From NCBI GenBank assembly GCA_963634825.1, contig CAVHCP010000005.1, positions 1 to 58,309 on the forward strand: a stretch of DNA of 58,309 bases. The letters are read 5' to 3'. The position numbers and the translations under genes are program-made. Positions 23,454-32,082 of this stretch are shown here, in pieces. Within the stretch, counting starts at the first letter, position 1; every line of letters starts with the position of its first letter. Below the pieces are notes generated by a model. It did no database searches. It was not told the origin of the DNA and was given only the letters and a program-made list of their open reading frames with translations. The DNA comes from Gallibacter sp963634825. GTDB lineage: Bacteria > Bacillota > Clostridia > Peptostreptococcales > Anaerovoracaceae.

Positions 23454-23609
23454 ATGACAATTTTGAGAATAGCTTTAGCGCTCATGCTATGTATCCCGAT
23501 AGGATATCTGCTCTTGTATTTGGCTGATAAATTGATGGATATGGTGATGCCACAAAAAAGGAAAAAGAAAAATGCAAAGAGGTCTATTCATAACAATAGA
23601 AGGTCCTGA
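23454..23609 (+). CDS. Small membrane peptide of 51 residues, unknown function
   Basis: A short frame with a good ribosome site (AGGAG at 23441). It encodes one hydrophobic helix (residues about 3-24, ending 'GYLLLYLADKL'), then a strongly basic tail with 'QKRKKKNAKR'. This is the shape of a single-pass peptide with its C-terminus in the cytoplasm. Its last 38 bases overlap tmk in another frame, so translation would be coupled. It is the first gene after the promoter at 23324. I recognise no family. It could be a leader that only helps start tmk translation. Confidence 0.55.
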   Translation: MTILRIALALMLCIPIGYLLLYLADKLMDMVMPQKRKKKNAKRSIHNNRRS

Positions 23610-24219
23610 TGGAGCAGGCAAGTCGACGCAAATTGACTTTTTAAAAAAGTATTTCGAGACTACCGAGCTTAGCGTTGTATTTACAAGAGAGCCCGGAGGC
23701 ACGAGTATCAGCGAGGACATCAGAGCTATTATATTAAATAAGGACAATAAGGAAATGTCGCCGATGACAGAGGCTTTATTATATGCGGCGTCGCGGGCAC
23801 AGCTTGTTTCGGAATATATAAAGCCACATATCGAAAATGGAGATATAGTTATTTGCGACAGATTTGTGGACTCAAGTATCGCATATCAGGGATATGGTCG
23901 CAATATGGGCGAAAGCGTCAAAATTATAAACGGCTTTGCCATAGACGGTATCATGCCGGATATGACGATCCTGATGAAGGTAAAATCCGAGAGCGGAATG
24001 AAGCGCATAGAGCAAAGCTTTGTAGGCGATAGGCAAAAGGACAGGCTCGAAAGCGAAAGCATCTCATTCCACCAAAGGGTATATGACGGTTATCTTGAGC
24101 TCGAGAAGGAATTCCCGGATAGGATAGTCGGCATAGACGCAACGCAGCCTATCGAAAAGGTCAGCGAGGACATAAAAAGAGAAATAGAAAAGCTTTTAAA
24201 AAAGAGAGCATATATTTAG
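23572..24219 (+). CDS. tmk: Thymidylate kinase
   Basis: Phosphorylates dTMP to dTDP in the dTTP pathway. 215 residues, with the P-loop GPDGAGKST at 11-19, the 'TREPGGTSISEDIR' substrate loop and the 'DRFVDSSIAYQGYGR' motif with its catalytic Arg and Asp. It leads the conserved tmk-holB-ricT-trmN6 block, which links DNA precursor supply with the replisome gene holB. The holB start lies 2 bases after the tmk stop. Confidence 0.96.
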   Translation: MQRGLFITIEGPDGAGKSTQIDFLKKYFETTELSVVFTREPGGTSISEDIRAIILNKDNKEMSPMTEALLYAASRAQLVSEYIKPHIENGDIVICDRFVDSSIAYQGYGRNMGESVKIINGFAIDGIMPDMTILMKVKSESGMKRIEQSFVGDRQKDRLESESISFHQRVYDGYLELEKEFPDRIVGIDATQPIEKVSEDIKREIEKLLKKRAYI

Positions 24220-24221
24220 AT

Positions 24222-25046
24222 ATGAATTATGATTTCAAAAAAAATATAGAAAATGGCACACTGCACCACGCATTTATAATCGAAGGCGGATATACGGCAG
24301 ACAAGGTCGGATATGCAAAGAGCTTGGCAAAGGCTATCTTGTGCGAGACATTGCGTGGTACCGGCTACAACGAATGCAAGACTTGTAAAAAAATAGATGC
24401 CTTTGAGCATGTGGATGTTTTTTTTCTCGAGCCGCAAGCAAAAAAAGGCAGTAAGGTTTATAGCATAAAGGATGAGCAGATACTTTCGCTACAGGAAAGG
24501 CTTATGAGAAAGCCCTTTGAAGCAGAAAGAAATATTGCGATAATAAGCGGTGCCGACACGATGACGCTTAGAGCTTACAATAGGCTTTTAAAAACGCTCG
24601 AGGAGCCACCACTTGGGACTGTTATATTCCTCCTTTGTGAAAATGCAGACAAAATGCCCGAAACGGTAAGGTCAAGATGTATACACTTGCGACTTTCGGA
24701 GAATTTTGCGACAAATACGGATTGTGATGACAGCAAGGCAGATGAGCAGATTGCAAAAGCGGAGAAGTTGCTTTCGCTTGTTTTTGATAGAGAATATTTT
24801 TACAAAATAAAAAGTCACATAGAAGAAAATGTAAAGGACAAAAAAAGTGCATATCAAATGCTTGATATGATAGAGCAACTTTGCATAGATATGATCCTTG
24901 CAAGAAGGGAAAATAGCAAAAAATACACGGTAGAGGATTTGAGCAGGACGATACACGAGTGCGAGACGGCAAGGCGTGAGATCGAAAAAAATGCAAATGT
25001 GCTTTATACTATGAAAAAAATGGCGATAGTTATTGGAGGACAATAG
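24222..25046 (+). CDS. holB: DNA polymerase III delta-prime subunit
   Basis: Clamp-loader subunit. 274 residues with an N-terminal AAA-like fold: 'HHAFIIEGGYTADKVGYAK' in place of a working Walker A (GxxGxGK is absent, as usual for delta-prime), a C-x-x-C pair in 'ECKTCKKI' suited to zinc, and the sensor/SRC region 'NRLLKTLEEPP' and 'ETVRSRC'. It sits between tmk and ricT as in Bacillus. The downstream gene starts right at its stop. Confidence 0.9.
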   Translation: MNYDFKKNIENGTLHHAFIIEGGYTADKVGYAKSLAKAILCETLRGTGYNECKTCKKIDAFEHVDVFFLEPQAKKGSKVYSIKDEQILSLQERLMRKPFEAERNIAIISGADTMTLRAYNRLLKTLEEPPLGTVIFLLCENADKMPETVRSRCIHLRLSENFATNTDCDDSKADEQIAKAEKLLSLVFDREYFYKIKSHIEENVKDKKSAYQMLDMIEQLCIDMILARRENSKKYTVEDLSRTIHECETARREIEKNANVLYTMKKMAIVIGGQ

Positions 25047-25913
25047 ATGGTTGACGTAGTAGGAATTAAATTTAGAAATAATGGCAAAAGTTATTATTTT
25101 GATCCGTCACAAATCGAGCTTGCAAAGGGCGATGAAGTGATAGTCGAAACGGCAAAGGGGCTTGAGTTTGCGACGGTTGATACAGAAAAAAAACAGGTAG
25201 ACGAAAGCGAGATCGTATCGCCCCTAAAACCGGTTATCAGAAAGGCAACGCCTGAGGATTGCAAGCAAAATGAAGAAAACCAAAAGAAAAAGGGCGAAGC
25301 TATGGAAACCTGCAAAAAGAAGATAGCGGACCATAACTTGGAGATGAAGCTCATAGATGCCGAATTTACCTTTGATAACAGCAAGGTGATATTTTATTTT
25401 ACGGCTGAGGGCAGAGTCGATTTCAGAGAGCTTGTTAAGGATCTGGCGTCAGTATTTCATACAAGGATTGAGCTCAGGCAGATTGGTGTCAGGGATGAGT
25501 CTAAGGTCATGGGCGGTATAGGCAATTGCGGCAGAGAACTTTGTTGCCACCAGTGGATTTCGGAATTCCAGCCTGTTTCGATCAAAATGGCAAAAACGCA
25601 AAATCTTTCGCTAAATCCGTCGAAAATTTCAGGCGTGTGCGGCAGACTTATGTGTTGCCTAAAATATGAAAACGAAGCCTATTGCGATGCAAAAGAAGGT
25701 ATGCCCGAGGTTGGTGAGCGAATTGAGACCTCAGACGGCATTTTGAAGGTAAGCAGCGTAAACCTTCTGAGAAATAAGATAAAAGCAAGGCTTGTGACAG
25801 ATAATGTGGAGACGGGCGAAGAAGAGCTTTCGGAGGAATTTTATACATACGAAAAGCAACAGGTCAAAAGATTAGGTAAAAAGAAGAGGACCTGCAACAA
25901 ATGTCACGAATAA
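25047..25913 (+). CDS. ricT: RicT (YaaT/PSP1) regulator of RNA processing
   Basis: A 288-residue protein of the PSP1 family. The Cys-rich region has 'GNCGRELCC' and 'SGVCGRLMCCLKYE', the ligands by which the Bacillus RicA-RicF-RicT complex holds two [4Fe-4S] clusters. That complex directs RNase Y to mature polycistronic transcripts. Residues 60-95 form a Lys/Glu-rich helix. The tail adds a C-x-x-C ('TCNKC'). ricA and ricF are elsewhere. It begins directly after holB and overlaps the methyltransferase gene by 13 bases. Confidence 0.92.
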   Translation: MVDVVGIKFRNNGKSYYFDPSQIELAKGDEVIVETAKGLEFATVDTEKKQVDESEIVSPLKPVIRKATPEDCKQNEENQKKKGEAMETCKKKIADHNLEMKLIDAEFTFDNSKVIFYFTAEGRVDFRELVKDLASVFHTRIELRQIGVRDESKVMGGIGNCGRELCCHQWISEFQPVSIKMAKTQNLSLNPSKISGVCGRLMCCLKYENEAYCDAKEGMPEVGERIETSDGILKVSSVNLLRNKIKARLVTDNVETGEEELSEEFYTYEKQQVKRLGKKKRTCNKCHE

Positions 25914-26677
25914 AAGAAAATGAAAAGATAGACGAAATAGGTTTTGGAAATAAAAAGCTTATACAAGCGACAGATGAATTCAAATATGGCGTTGACAGCG
26001 TTTTGATAGCGGATTTTTTGGCACAAAATTCAAAAAATATAAAATGTTCAAAGTGTGAGAAAAAATTAACGATAGCAGATCTCGGTACGGGAAGTGCTAT
26101 CATACCTATAATACTTTCCCATAAGGTAAAGGATGCGGATTTTATCGGGATAGAGGTGCAAAAAACTTCGGCTGACAGAGCGACAAGAAGCGTTGCTCTA
26201 AACAAGCTTGAGGACAGGATAAAAATCATCTGTGCCGATATCAAAAACATAAAGACCGACTTTTCGCACCTCAAAAGCGGGGTGAATGCAGTTGTAACAA
26301 ATCCGCCATATATGGAAAGCGGAGGAGCGATCACAAATGACAGCGGCGCAAGGACTATAGCAAGGCACGAAACGACAGCAAATCTTGAGGATTTTTTTGA
26401 AGTGGCAAGCTTCCTTTTGCAAAAGGGCGGTGAGCTGTTTATGGTACATCGCACATACAGACTTGCAGATATCATCTGCTTGGCAAGAGAGCATTTGCTT
26501 GAGCCTAAATTGATGAGGCTTGTAGCGCCGAGAGCTGACAAGGCTCCAAACATAGTCCTTTTGCAGTTTATAAAAGGGGCTGGCAAGGAATTAAAAATCC
26601 TCCCGCAGCTAAATATATATGATGAAAAAGGACATTATACAAGGGAAGTTTTAAAAATTTACGAAAAAGAACGATAA
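25901..26677 (+). CDS. trmN6: tRNA1(Val) adenine-37 N6-methyltransferase (YabB/TrmN6 type)
   Basis: A 258-residue class I methyltransferase. The SAM-binding motif is 'ADLGTGSAIIPI' (about 64-75) and the amino-methylase motif NPPYME follows near 130, typical of N6-adenine methylation. In Bacillus the homologue YabB is in the same neighbourhood (holB-yaaT-yabA-yabB); here yabA (initiation control) is missing from between. The target, A37 of tRNA-Val, is inferred from the family. Confidence 0.88.
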   Translation: MSRIKENEKIDEIGFGNKKLIQATDEFKYGVDSVLIADFLAQNSKNIKCSKCEKKLTIADLGTGSAIIPIILSHKVKDADFIGIEVQKTSADRATRSVALNKLEDRIKIICADIKNIKTDFSHLKSGVNAVVTNPPYMESGGAITNDSGARTIARHETTANLEDFFEVASFLLQKGGELFMVHRTYRLADIICLAREHLLEPKLMRLVAPRADKAPNIVLLQFIKGAGKELKILPQLNIYDEKGHYTREVLKIYEKER

Positions 26678-26692
26678 AAAAACAAAAAATTG

Positions 26693-26721
26693 TTGTAAAT
26701 TTCCAATTTTTGATAGATAAT
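26693..26721 (+). promoter_or_regulatory. Putative promoter upstream of coiled-coil protein and abrB
   Basis: TTGTAA at 26693-26698, spacer 17, GATAAT at 26716-26721, with GGAGG before the ATG at 26750. Confidence 0.5.
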
Positions 26722-26749
26722 GGAAATATAAAAAATCGGAGGTAGTAAA

Positions 26750-27235
26750 ATGTATTTAGTTATGGCAGGCTCGGATTCGGTCAAGGGCATTCCTGTTAAA
26801 GATGTGGGTATTGCACTCTTATTGATCGCACTTATAGTCCTTGTGATATATTTGATATTATTTGTCAGAAATTTAAACAAGGCGGTTAAAAGAAGCAACG
26901 AGATGTTAGATGATTTGCAGACGATAACATCAGTCGCAGAAAAAAGGACGCTTGAGGTTGACAATGCGATAAGCAATGTAACAGAGACAGTTAATAGCGT
27001 TTCTAAGGCGATAAAAGGACAGGAAACATTATTTAAGCAGCTGAGCAATATCGCAACGGCGGCGGTAACTATAGTCAGCATAGTCAGAGGCAAATTTACA
27101 AAAAATGAGCCAAAGGACTGTGAGGGCGGTAGTGAGTCCAAAGAGACTAAGGACAGTAAAGCTACCGACAAAAATGTCGGAGCAGATAAAGATGATAAAA
27201 AGAAAGATGACAATAATAAAAAAGAGAGTAAATAG
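26750..27235 (+). CDS. Membrane-anchored coiled-coil protein (DUF948-like)
   Basis: 161 residues: a short outside segment, one transmembrane helix (about 20-42, 'VGIALLLIALIVLVIYLILF'), a heptad-like helical region (43-110), then a very hydrophilic tail rich in Lys, Asp, Glu and Ser. The layout recalls DUF948 proteins of Firmicutes, which are small membrane proteins with a long cytoplasmic helix, but the match is general, not residue-specific. It is followed 14 bases later by abrB and may share its transcript. Confidence 0.6.
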   Translation: MYLVMAGSDSVKGIPVKDVGIALLLIALIVLVIYLILFVRNLNKAVKRSNEMLDDLQTITSVAEKRTLEVDNAISNVTETVNSVSKAIKGQETLFKQLSNIATAAVTIVSIVRGKFTKNEPKDCEGGSESKETKDSKATDKNVGADKDDKKKDDNNKKESK

Positions 27236-27249
27236 AGGAGGAAAAAATC

Positions 27250-27492
27250 ATGAAAGCAACAGGTATAGTAAGAAAGGTTGACGAACTTGGAAGGATTGTA
27301 TTACCAATCGAACTTAGAAGAAATCTAAATATTGACATCAAGGATCCGCTGGAAATATATGTGGACGGACAGTTTATAATGCTAAAAAAATACGAGCCGG
27401 CTTGCATTTTCTGTGGCAATGCTAAAGATGTAGTGGAGTTCAACGGCAAAAATGTTTGCAAAAAATGCTTGGAGGAAATTAAAGGATTATAA
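27250..27492 (+). CDS. AbrB/SpoVT-type transcriptional regulator with C-terminal zinc ribbon
   Basis: 80 residues. Positions 1-48 are the swapped-hairpin DNA-binding domain, with the hallmark 'GIVRKVDELGRIVLPIELRR'. The remainder holds two C-x-x-C pairs ('CIFCG' and 'CKKC') that form a small zinc-binding knuckle, common in clostridial AbrB homologues. Such proteins are dimeric or tetrameric transition-state regulators. Its targets cannot be told from the sequence. murA follows 15 bases on. Confidence 0.92.
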   Translation: MKATGIVRKVDELGRIVLPIELRRNLNIDIKDPLEIYVDGQFIMLKKYEPACIFCGNAKDVVEFNGKNVCKKCLEEIKGL

Positions 27493-27507
27493 GGCTCGGA
27501 GGCATAA

Positions 27508-28773
27508 ATGGCTAAATATATTGTAGAACAAAGCGAACCGCTTAGAGGAGAGGTCTGGATAAGCGGTGCGAAAAACTCCGTATTGCCCATACTTGCGGCA
27601 ACACTTTTGACAGAAGAAAAATGCAAAATAAGAGAAGTGCCCGAATTAAAAGATGTAAATATACTCTCGACTCTGCTTGCTTCTTTTGGAGTCAGTATAG
27701 AAAGAAACCAAGAGGAAAAAGAAATAGTAACTGATGCGAGTCAGCTGATAACAAGTCACGCATCCGAGGAGCTTGTAAAGATGATGCGAGCATCTATTTT
27801 AGTTATGGGACCGCTACTTGTGCGCACGGGCAAGGCTGTAATCAACCTCCCCGGTGGCTGTGCGATAGGCGAAAGACCTGTGGAGCTCCATTTTAAAGGC
27901 CTTAGAGCAATGGGCGCCGAGATTGAAATTTCGGACGAAGGGCTTGTGACAGCGACATGTGACAGGCTTGAGGGTGCGACTATCTATATGGACTTTCCAA
28001 GCGTCGGTGCGACAGAAAACATTATGACGGCGGCAACTCTTGCCGAGGGGACAACCGTAATAGAAAATGCAGCGCAGGAACCCGAGATAGTCGACCTTGC
28101 AAACTTCCTAAATCAGATGGGAGCAAGAGTTAAGGGTGCAGGTACCGACACAATCAAAATAGACGGCGTTGAGAGGCTTCACGGAGCTGATCACAGCGTG
28201 ATACCGGATAGGATAGAGGCCGGTACATTTATGGTTGCGGCGGCGATTACAAGAGGCAGCATTTTGATAAAAAATATAGTGCCAGACCATGTAAAGCCAA
28301 TCATAGCTAAGCTAAAGGAATGCGGAGTTGACATATATACGACCGATGAAGGTATGGTCGTAAGAGGTGATGTCAATCCGTTAATTAGTACGGACATAAA
28401 AACCTTGCCATATCCGGGATTTCCGACAGATATCCAGTCGCCGTTTATGGCATTTTTGACTACCGTGCACGGCAGGAGCATAGTCATAGAAACTGTTTTT
28501 GAAAACAGATATATGCATGTTCTTGAGCTAAACAGTATGGGTGCGCGTATCAAAACAGAGGGCAAATGTGCAATCATAGAGGGAAGCCAAAAATTGCACG
28601 GTACAGATGTAAACGCAACCGACTTGAGGGCGGGTGCGGCGCTTGTGCTTGCAGGACTTGTGGCAGAGGGCACAACTACGGTATCTGATATATATCATAT
28701 CGAAAGAGGATACGAGAAGTTTACAGAAAAGATAAAGGCACTCGGTGGCAAGATAACAAGGGTGGAGGATTGA
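27508..28773 (+). CDS. murA: UDP-N-acetylglucosamine 1-carboxyvinyltransferase
   Basis: First committed step of peptidoglycan synthesis: transfers enolpyruvyl from PEP to UDP-GlcNAc. 421 residues with 'SGAKNSVLPILAATLL' at the N-terminus, the catalytic Cys118 within 'NLPGGCAIGERPVELH' (also the fosfomycin target), and 'GFPTDIQSPFMAFL' near 305. Cys rather than Asp at 118 predicts fosfomycin sensitivity at the target level. It is cotranscribed with the fbp gene, which starts 3 bases after its stop. Confidence 0.97.
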   Translation: MAKYIVEQSEPLRGEVWISGAKNSVLPILAATLLTEEKCKIREVPELKDVNILSTLLASFGVSIERNQEEKEIVTDASQLITSHASEELVKMMRASILVMGPLLVRTGKAVINLPGGCAIGERPVELHFKGLRAMGAEIEISDEGLVTATCDRLEGATIYMDFPSVGATENIMTAATLAEGTTVIENAAQEPEIVDLANFLNQMGARVKGAGTDTIKIDGVERLHGADHSVIPDRIEAGTFMVAAAITRGSILIKNIVPDHVKPIIAKLKECGVDIYTTDEGMVVRGDVNPLISTDIKTLPYPGFPTDIQSPFMAFLTTVHGRSIVIETVFENRYMHVLELNSMGARIKTEGKCAIIEGSQKLHGTDVNATDLRAGAALVLAGLVAEGTTTVSDIYHIERGYEKFTEKIKALGGKITRVED

Positions 28774-28776
28774 TAG

Positions 28777-30729
28777 ATGAACGATTTAAAATATTTAAAA
28801 TTGCTATCAAGAAAATACCCAAACAGACAGGCGGCCTCGGCAGAAATCATAAATCTAAATGCGATTTTGGCTTTGCCAAAGGGTACTGAGTATTATCTCA
28901 GTGATTTACATGGAGAATATGAAGCCTTTAGGCATATGATACAAAGTGCATCAGGCGTTATAAAAGTAAAAATAAATGAGATTTTTAAAGATGAGCTGAC
29001 AGGCAAGCAGAGGTATCATCTTGCTTCGCTTATATATAATGCATCAGCTGAGATAAGGCGGGTAAAAAACAATCCGACTATTGATTATCGCAAATGGTGC
29101 AAGGAAAATTTATTGAGGCTCATCATAGTTTGTAAGGCTGTATCTACAAAGTATACAAGATCTAAGGTGCGTACGAAGCTCCCAAAATATTGGGATTACA
29201 GTATGGACGAGCTACTTCATGCAGATGATGAGGCAAACAAAGGCACATATTACAATGCTATCATAGACAGTATTATAGAGACAGGTATGGCAGAGCCTTA
29301 TATAAAGCAGTTGACACAGGCGATCACAGAGCTTTGCGTTGACAGGCTTCATATTATCGGCGACATATTTGACAGAGGAGCACATCCTGATCTGATTATG
29401 GATTATCTCATGCAATATAGCGATGTCGATTTTCAGTGGGGCAACCACGATATCGTTTGGATGGGTGCGGCGGCTGGTAGCTGGGCTTGTACGGCAAATA
29501 TTTTACGTATGAATATCAGCTATAACAACTTCGATATGCTTGAGATAGGATACGGTATCAATTTGAGACCGCTTACATCTTTTGCAAACAGAGTTTATGG
29601 CAAGGACCCTTGCGAAGCATTTATGCCAAAGGTGCTCGAGGAAAACAAGTTCGACCCTGTTTCAAAAAAGACGGCAGCGAGAATGCATAAGGCGATTGCT
29701 ATTATGCAGTTTAAGGTCGAGGGGCAGCGGATTATGGACAATCCAAGCCTTGAGCTTGAGCACAGGCTCCTGCTCGACAAGATAGATTATAAAAAAGGGA
29801 CAATTACGATAAAAGGCGAGACATATGAGCTTCGTGACAAAAATTTCCCTACGATAGATCCTGATGACCCATATAAGCTTACAGATGAGGAGCTTAGAGT
29901 TATCAGAAATTTGCAGGCGTCCGTTACACGCAGCAAAAAGTTGCAGGAGCATATAAAATTTATGTTCAGTCACGGTGCGCTTTATAAGGTAATGAATGAA
30001 AAGCTGATGTTTCACGGCTGTATCCCGACCGAAAAAAACGGAGACTTCACAAAATGCTATATCAAAGGCAGAGGTTACCGCGGAAAAGCATTATTTGATT
30101 ATCTTGACAGAGAAGTCAGAAAGGCATACTTTAGTCCGGACGAGAGTGCAAAGGAAGGCGCTGCCGGAGATATTATGTGGTATCTGTGGCTCGGACCAAA
30201 ATCACCGCTCTTTGGCAAGGATCAGATGACGACCTTTGAAAGGCTTTTTATAGAGGATAAAAAAACTCACAAGGAAAAGACTTCCGTTTATTATAAGTAT
30301 AGGGATGACAGGATGTTTTGTGAAAAAATCCTCAAAGAATTTGGCGTCAACCCAAGGCGAGGCCATATATTAAACGGTCATGTCCCTGTAAAGATAAAGG
30401 ATGGCGAAAGCCCGATAAAGGGTGAGGGTAAGCTTTTTGTTATAGACGGTGGTATATCTAAGGCATACCAAAAAAAGACAGGTATTGCAGGTTATACATT
30501 TATATATAACTCATGGCTTATGGCACTTGCGGAGCATAAACCGTATATGCCACTCCAGCCAAACGGCAAGCAAAATTTCTTTGCACCAAGGCTCTTTATA
30601 GTCGATAAGCTAAAGCAAAGAGTTCTCGTGCGTGATACAGACCAGGCACCGGAGCTTCAAAGTCAGGTTGACGAACTAAAGGAGCTTATAGAGGCTTACC
30701 GAAAGGGTTTGATAAAGGAAGAGATTTAG
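28777..30729 (+). CDS. fbp: Fructose-1,6-bisphosphatase class 3
   Basis: Gluconeogenic phosphatase acting on fructose 1,6-bisphosphate. 650 residues, the usual length of class III enzymes of Firmicutes, which are unrelated to class I. Metallophosphoesterase motifs are visible: 'YLSDLHGEYEAF' near the start, 'IIGDIFDRGAHPD' near 195, 'WGNHDIVWMG' near 225, and the later 'GHVPVKIKDGESP' His. Its presence argues that the organism makes sugars from non-sugar carbon. Confidence 0.95.
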   Translation: MNDLKYLKLLSRKYPNRQAASAEIINLNAILALPKGTEYYLSDLHGEYEAFRHMIQSASGVIKVKINEIFKDELTGKQRYHLASLIYNASAEIRRVKNNPTIDYRKWCKENLLRLIIVCKAVSTKYTRSKVRTKLPKYWDYSMDELLHADDEANKGTYYNAIIDSIIETGMAEPYIKQLTQAITELCVDRLHIIGDIFDRGAHPDLIMDYLMQYSDVDFQWGNHDIVWMGAAAGSWACTANILRMNISYNNFDMLEIGYGINLRPLTSFANRVYGKDPCEAFMPKVLEENKFDPVSKKTAARMHKAIAIMQFKVEGQRIMDNPSLELEHRLLLDKIDYKKGTITIKGETYELRDKNFPTIDPDDPYKLTDEELRVIRNLQASVTRSKKLQEHIKFMFSHGALYKVMNEKLMFHGCIPTEKNGDFTKCYIKGRGYRGKALFDYLDREVRKAYFSPDESAKEGAAGDIMWYLWLGPKSPLFGKDQMTTFERLFIEDKKTHKEKTSVYYKYRDDRMFCEKILKEFGVNPRRGHILNGHVPVKIKDGESPIKGEGKLFVIDGGISKAYQKKTGIAGYTFIYNSWLMALAEHKPYMPLQPNGKQNFFAPRLFIVDKLKQRVLVRDTDQAPELQSQVDELKELIEAYRKGLIKEEI

Positions 30730-30750
30730 GCGCAAATATGACGGTAAATA

Positions 30751-30778
30751 AAAAATGGACACTTTAGTGTTCATTTTT
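30751..30778. terminator. Terminator of fbp (near-symmetric)
   Basis: AAAAATGGACACT (30751-30763) and AGTGTTCATTTTT (30766-30778) pair along their length, giving an A-run on one side and T-run on the other, so it could stop transcription from both directions, including read-through from the aldo/keto reductase gene. Confidence 0.75.
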
Positions 30779-30832
30779 GCTTTAGTAAAGAATATTGGTA
30801 ATAAAAGACTATATCCCTTTTGCTAAGTCTTC

Positions 30833-30918
30833 AGCATAGGCAATGAATATCGCTTATTCGCAGGCTTGTGGAGTGTCGGCAAAACTCGCACCGCAGGTGC
30901 TCAAACATTGCCGGCACT
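30833..30918 (-). repeat. Structured intergenic repeat, copy 3 (partial, inverted)
   Basis: On the minus strand this holds the central stem (arms 30908-30918 and 30872-30882) and the 3' half of the element, ending in the conserved CCTATGCT motif, but the 5' outer arms are missing: the reductase stop codon at 30925 lies directly before the stem. The stem pair that is A-T in copies 1 and 2 is G-C here (GCCGGCAA / TTGCCGAC), a compensated change, with one mismatch elsewhere. The rest of the gap 30730-30924 holds only the fbp terminator. Confidence 0.75.
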
Positions 30919-30924
30919 TTTCTC

Positions 30925-32043
30925 TTATTTTTCGAATTGCGCTGTCACATCCTCAAGATACTTGATGATCGGCAGGTGCTGAGGGCAAGCCTTTTCGCAT
31001 TGACCGCACTTGATACATTCGGATGCCTTAGTGTGGTCGACAATCATATTGTCATAATATATCTGCTGTGTCGAAAAGCCTCTGTTTAGCGCATGCTGTT
31101 CAGCGTTGTACAAGCTAAAATATTTTGGGATAGGTATCTGCTTCGGACAACCGTCAACACAATATTGACACGATGTGCATGCGATACTAAATGTCGAGTT
31201 GATTATGTCAACCACTTTATCTACAGCTTTGAATTCCTCATCGGAAAGTGGCACAAAATTCGCCATATAGCTTGTATTGTCGCGTAGCTGCTCGAGAGTG
31301 GACATACCGCTCAAAACCATCATAATATTGTCGTGGCTTGCGGCGAAGCGTATCGCCCACGAAGCAAGCGACATATCAGGTCTGACACTCTTAAATACTT
31401 TCTCTGCCTCAGGTGGCAGAGATGCCAAAGAACCTCCTTTTGTTGGCTCCATTACGATAACGGGCATATTGTATTTTTGAGCGATCTCATAGCATTTTCT
31501 TGATTGTATGCTATTGCTGTCCCAGTCGATATAATTTATTTGTAATTGTACAAATTCCAGCTCGGGATGTAGCGACAAAACCTCTTCCAAAAGCTCGGGC
31601 GTATCATGGAATGAAAAGCCGATATGCTTTACCTTGCCCTCGTCCTTTAACTTTTTTACAAATTCAAAGCTGTTATACTTGTTAGCTTTTTCGTAATTAT
31701 CCTTTTTGATATTATGGAGCAGGTAGTAGTCAAAATGATCCACACCGCATTTTTCGAGCTGCTCATCGAAAATTCGTCTGTTATCCTCCTCGCTTTTTAA
31801 AAACATAAGCGGAAGCTTAGTTGTGAGAGTATATGATTCGCGGGGATGTCTGCTTGTAAGTATCTTTTTTACCGCCTTTTCGCTCTGAAAATTATGATAC
31901 ATATATGCAGTATCAAAATATGTAAATCCACGTTCGATAAATGTATCGACCATTTCGCATGCCTGCTTTATATCTATACTCTTTGGATCGTCTTCATTCA
32001 AAAGAGGAAGCCTCATGCAACCAAAGCCCAATTTCTTTGTCAT
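30925..32043 (-). CDS. Aldo/keto reductase with C-terminal ferredoxin domain
   Basis: About 372 residues. Residues 1-270 form the NADPH-dependent TIM barrel with the catalytic Asp/Tyr ('YFDTAYMYHN'), Lys ('TTKLPL') and His ('LLHNIKK'). The C-terminal 100 residues carry two C-x2-C-x2-C-x3-C motifs ('CTSCQYCVDGC' and 'CIKCGQCEKAC'), so two [4Fe-4S] clusters can feed electrons. This fused form is common in anaerobes; the substrate is unknown. The start at 32043 gives a 7-base gap from AGGAGGT; an ATG at 32049 is too close. It follows a LysR gene by 39 bases on the same strand. Confidence 0.9.
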   Translation of the reverse strand: MTKKLGFGCMRLPLLNEDDPKSIDIKQACEMVDTFIERGFTYFDTAYMYHNFQSEKAVKKILTSRHPRESYTLTTKLPLMFLKSEEDNRRIFDEQLEKCGVDHFDYYLLHNIKKDNYEKANKYNSFEFVKKLKDEGKVKHIGFSFHDTPELLEEVLSLHPELEFVQLQINYIDWDSNSIQSRKCYEIAQKYNMPVIVMEPTKGGSLASLPPEAEKVFKSVRPDMSLASWAIRFAASHDNIMMVLSGMSTLEQLRDNTSYMANFVPLSDEEFKAVDKVVDIINSTFSIACTSCQYCVDGCPKQIPIPKYFSLYNAEQHALNRGFSTQQIYYDNMIVDHTKASECIKCGQCEKACPQHLPIIKYLEDVTAQFEK

Positions 32044-32082
32044 TTCCATTACCTCCTTAGATAATATACATAAGGTATATAC

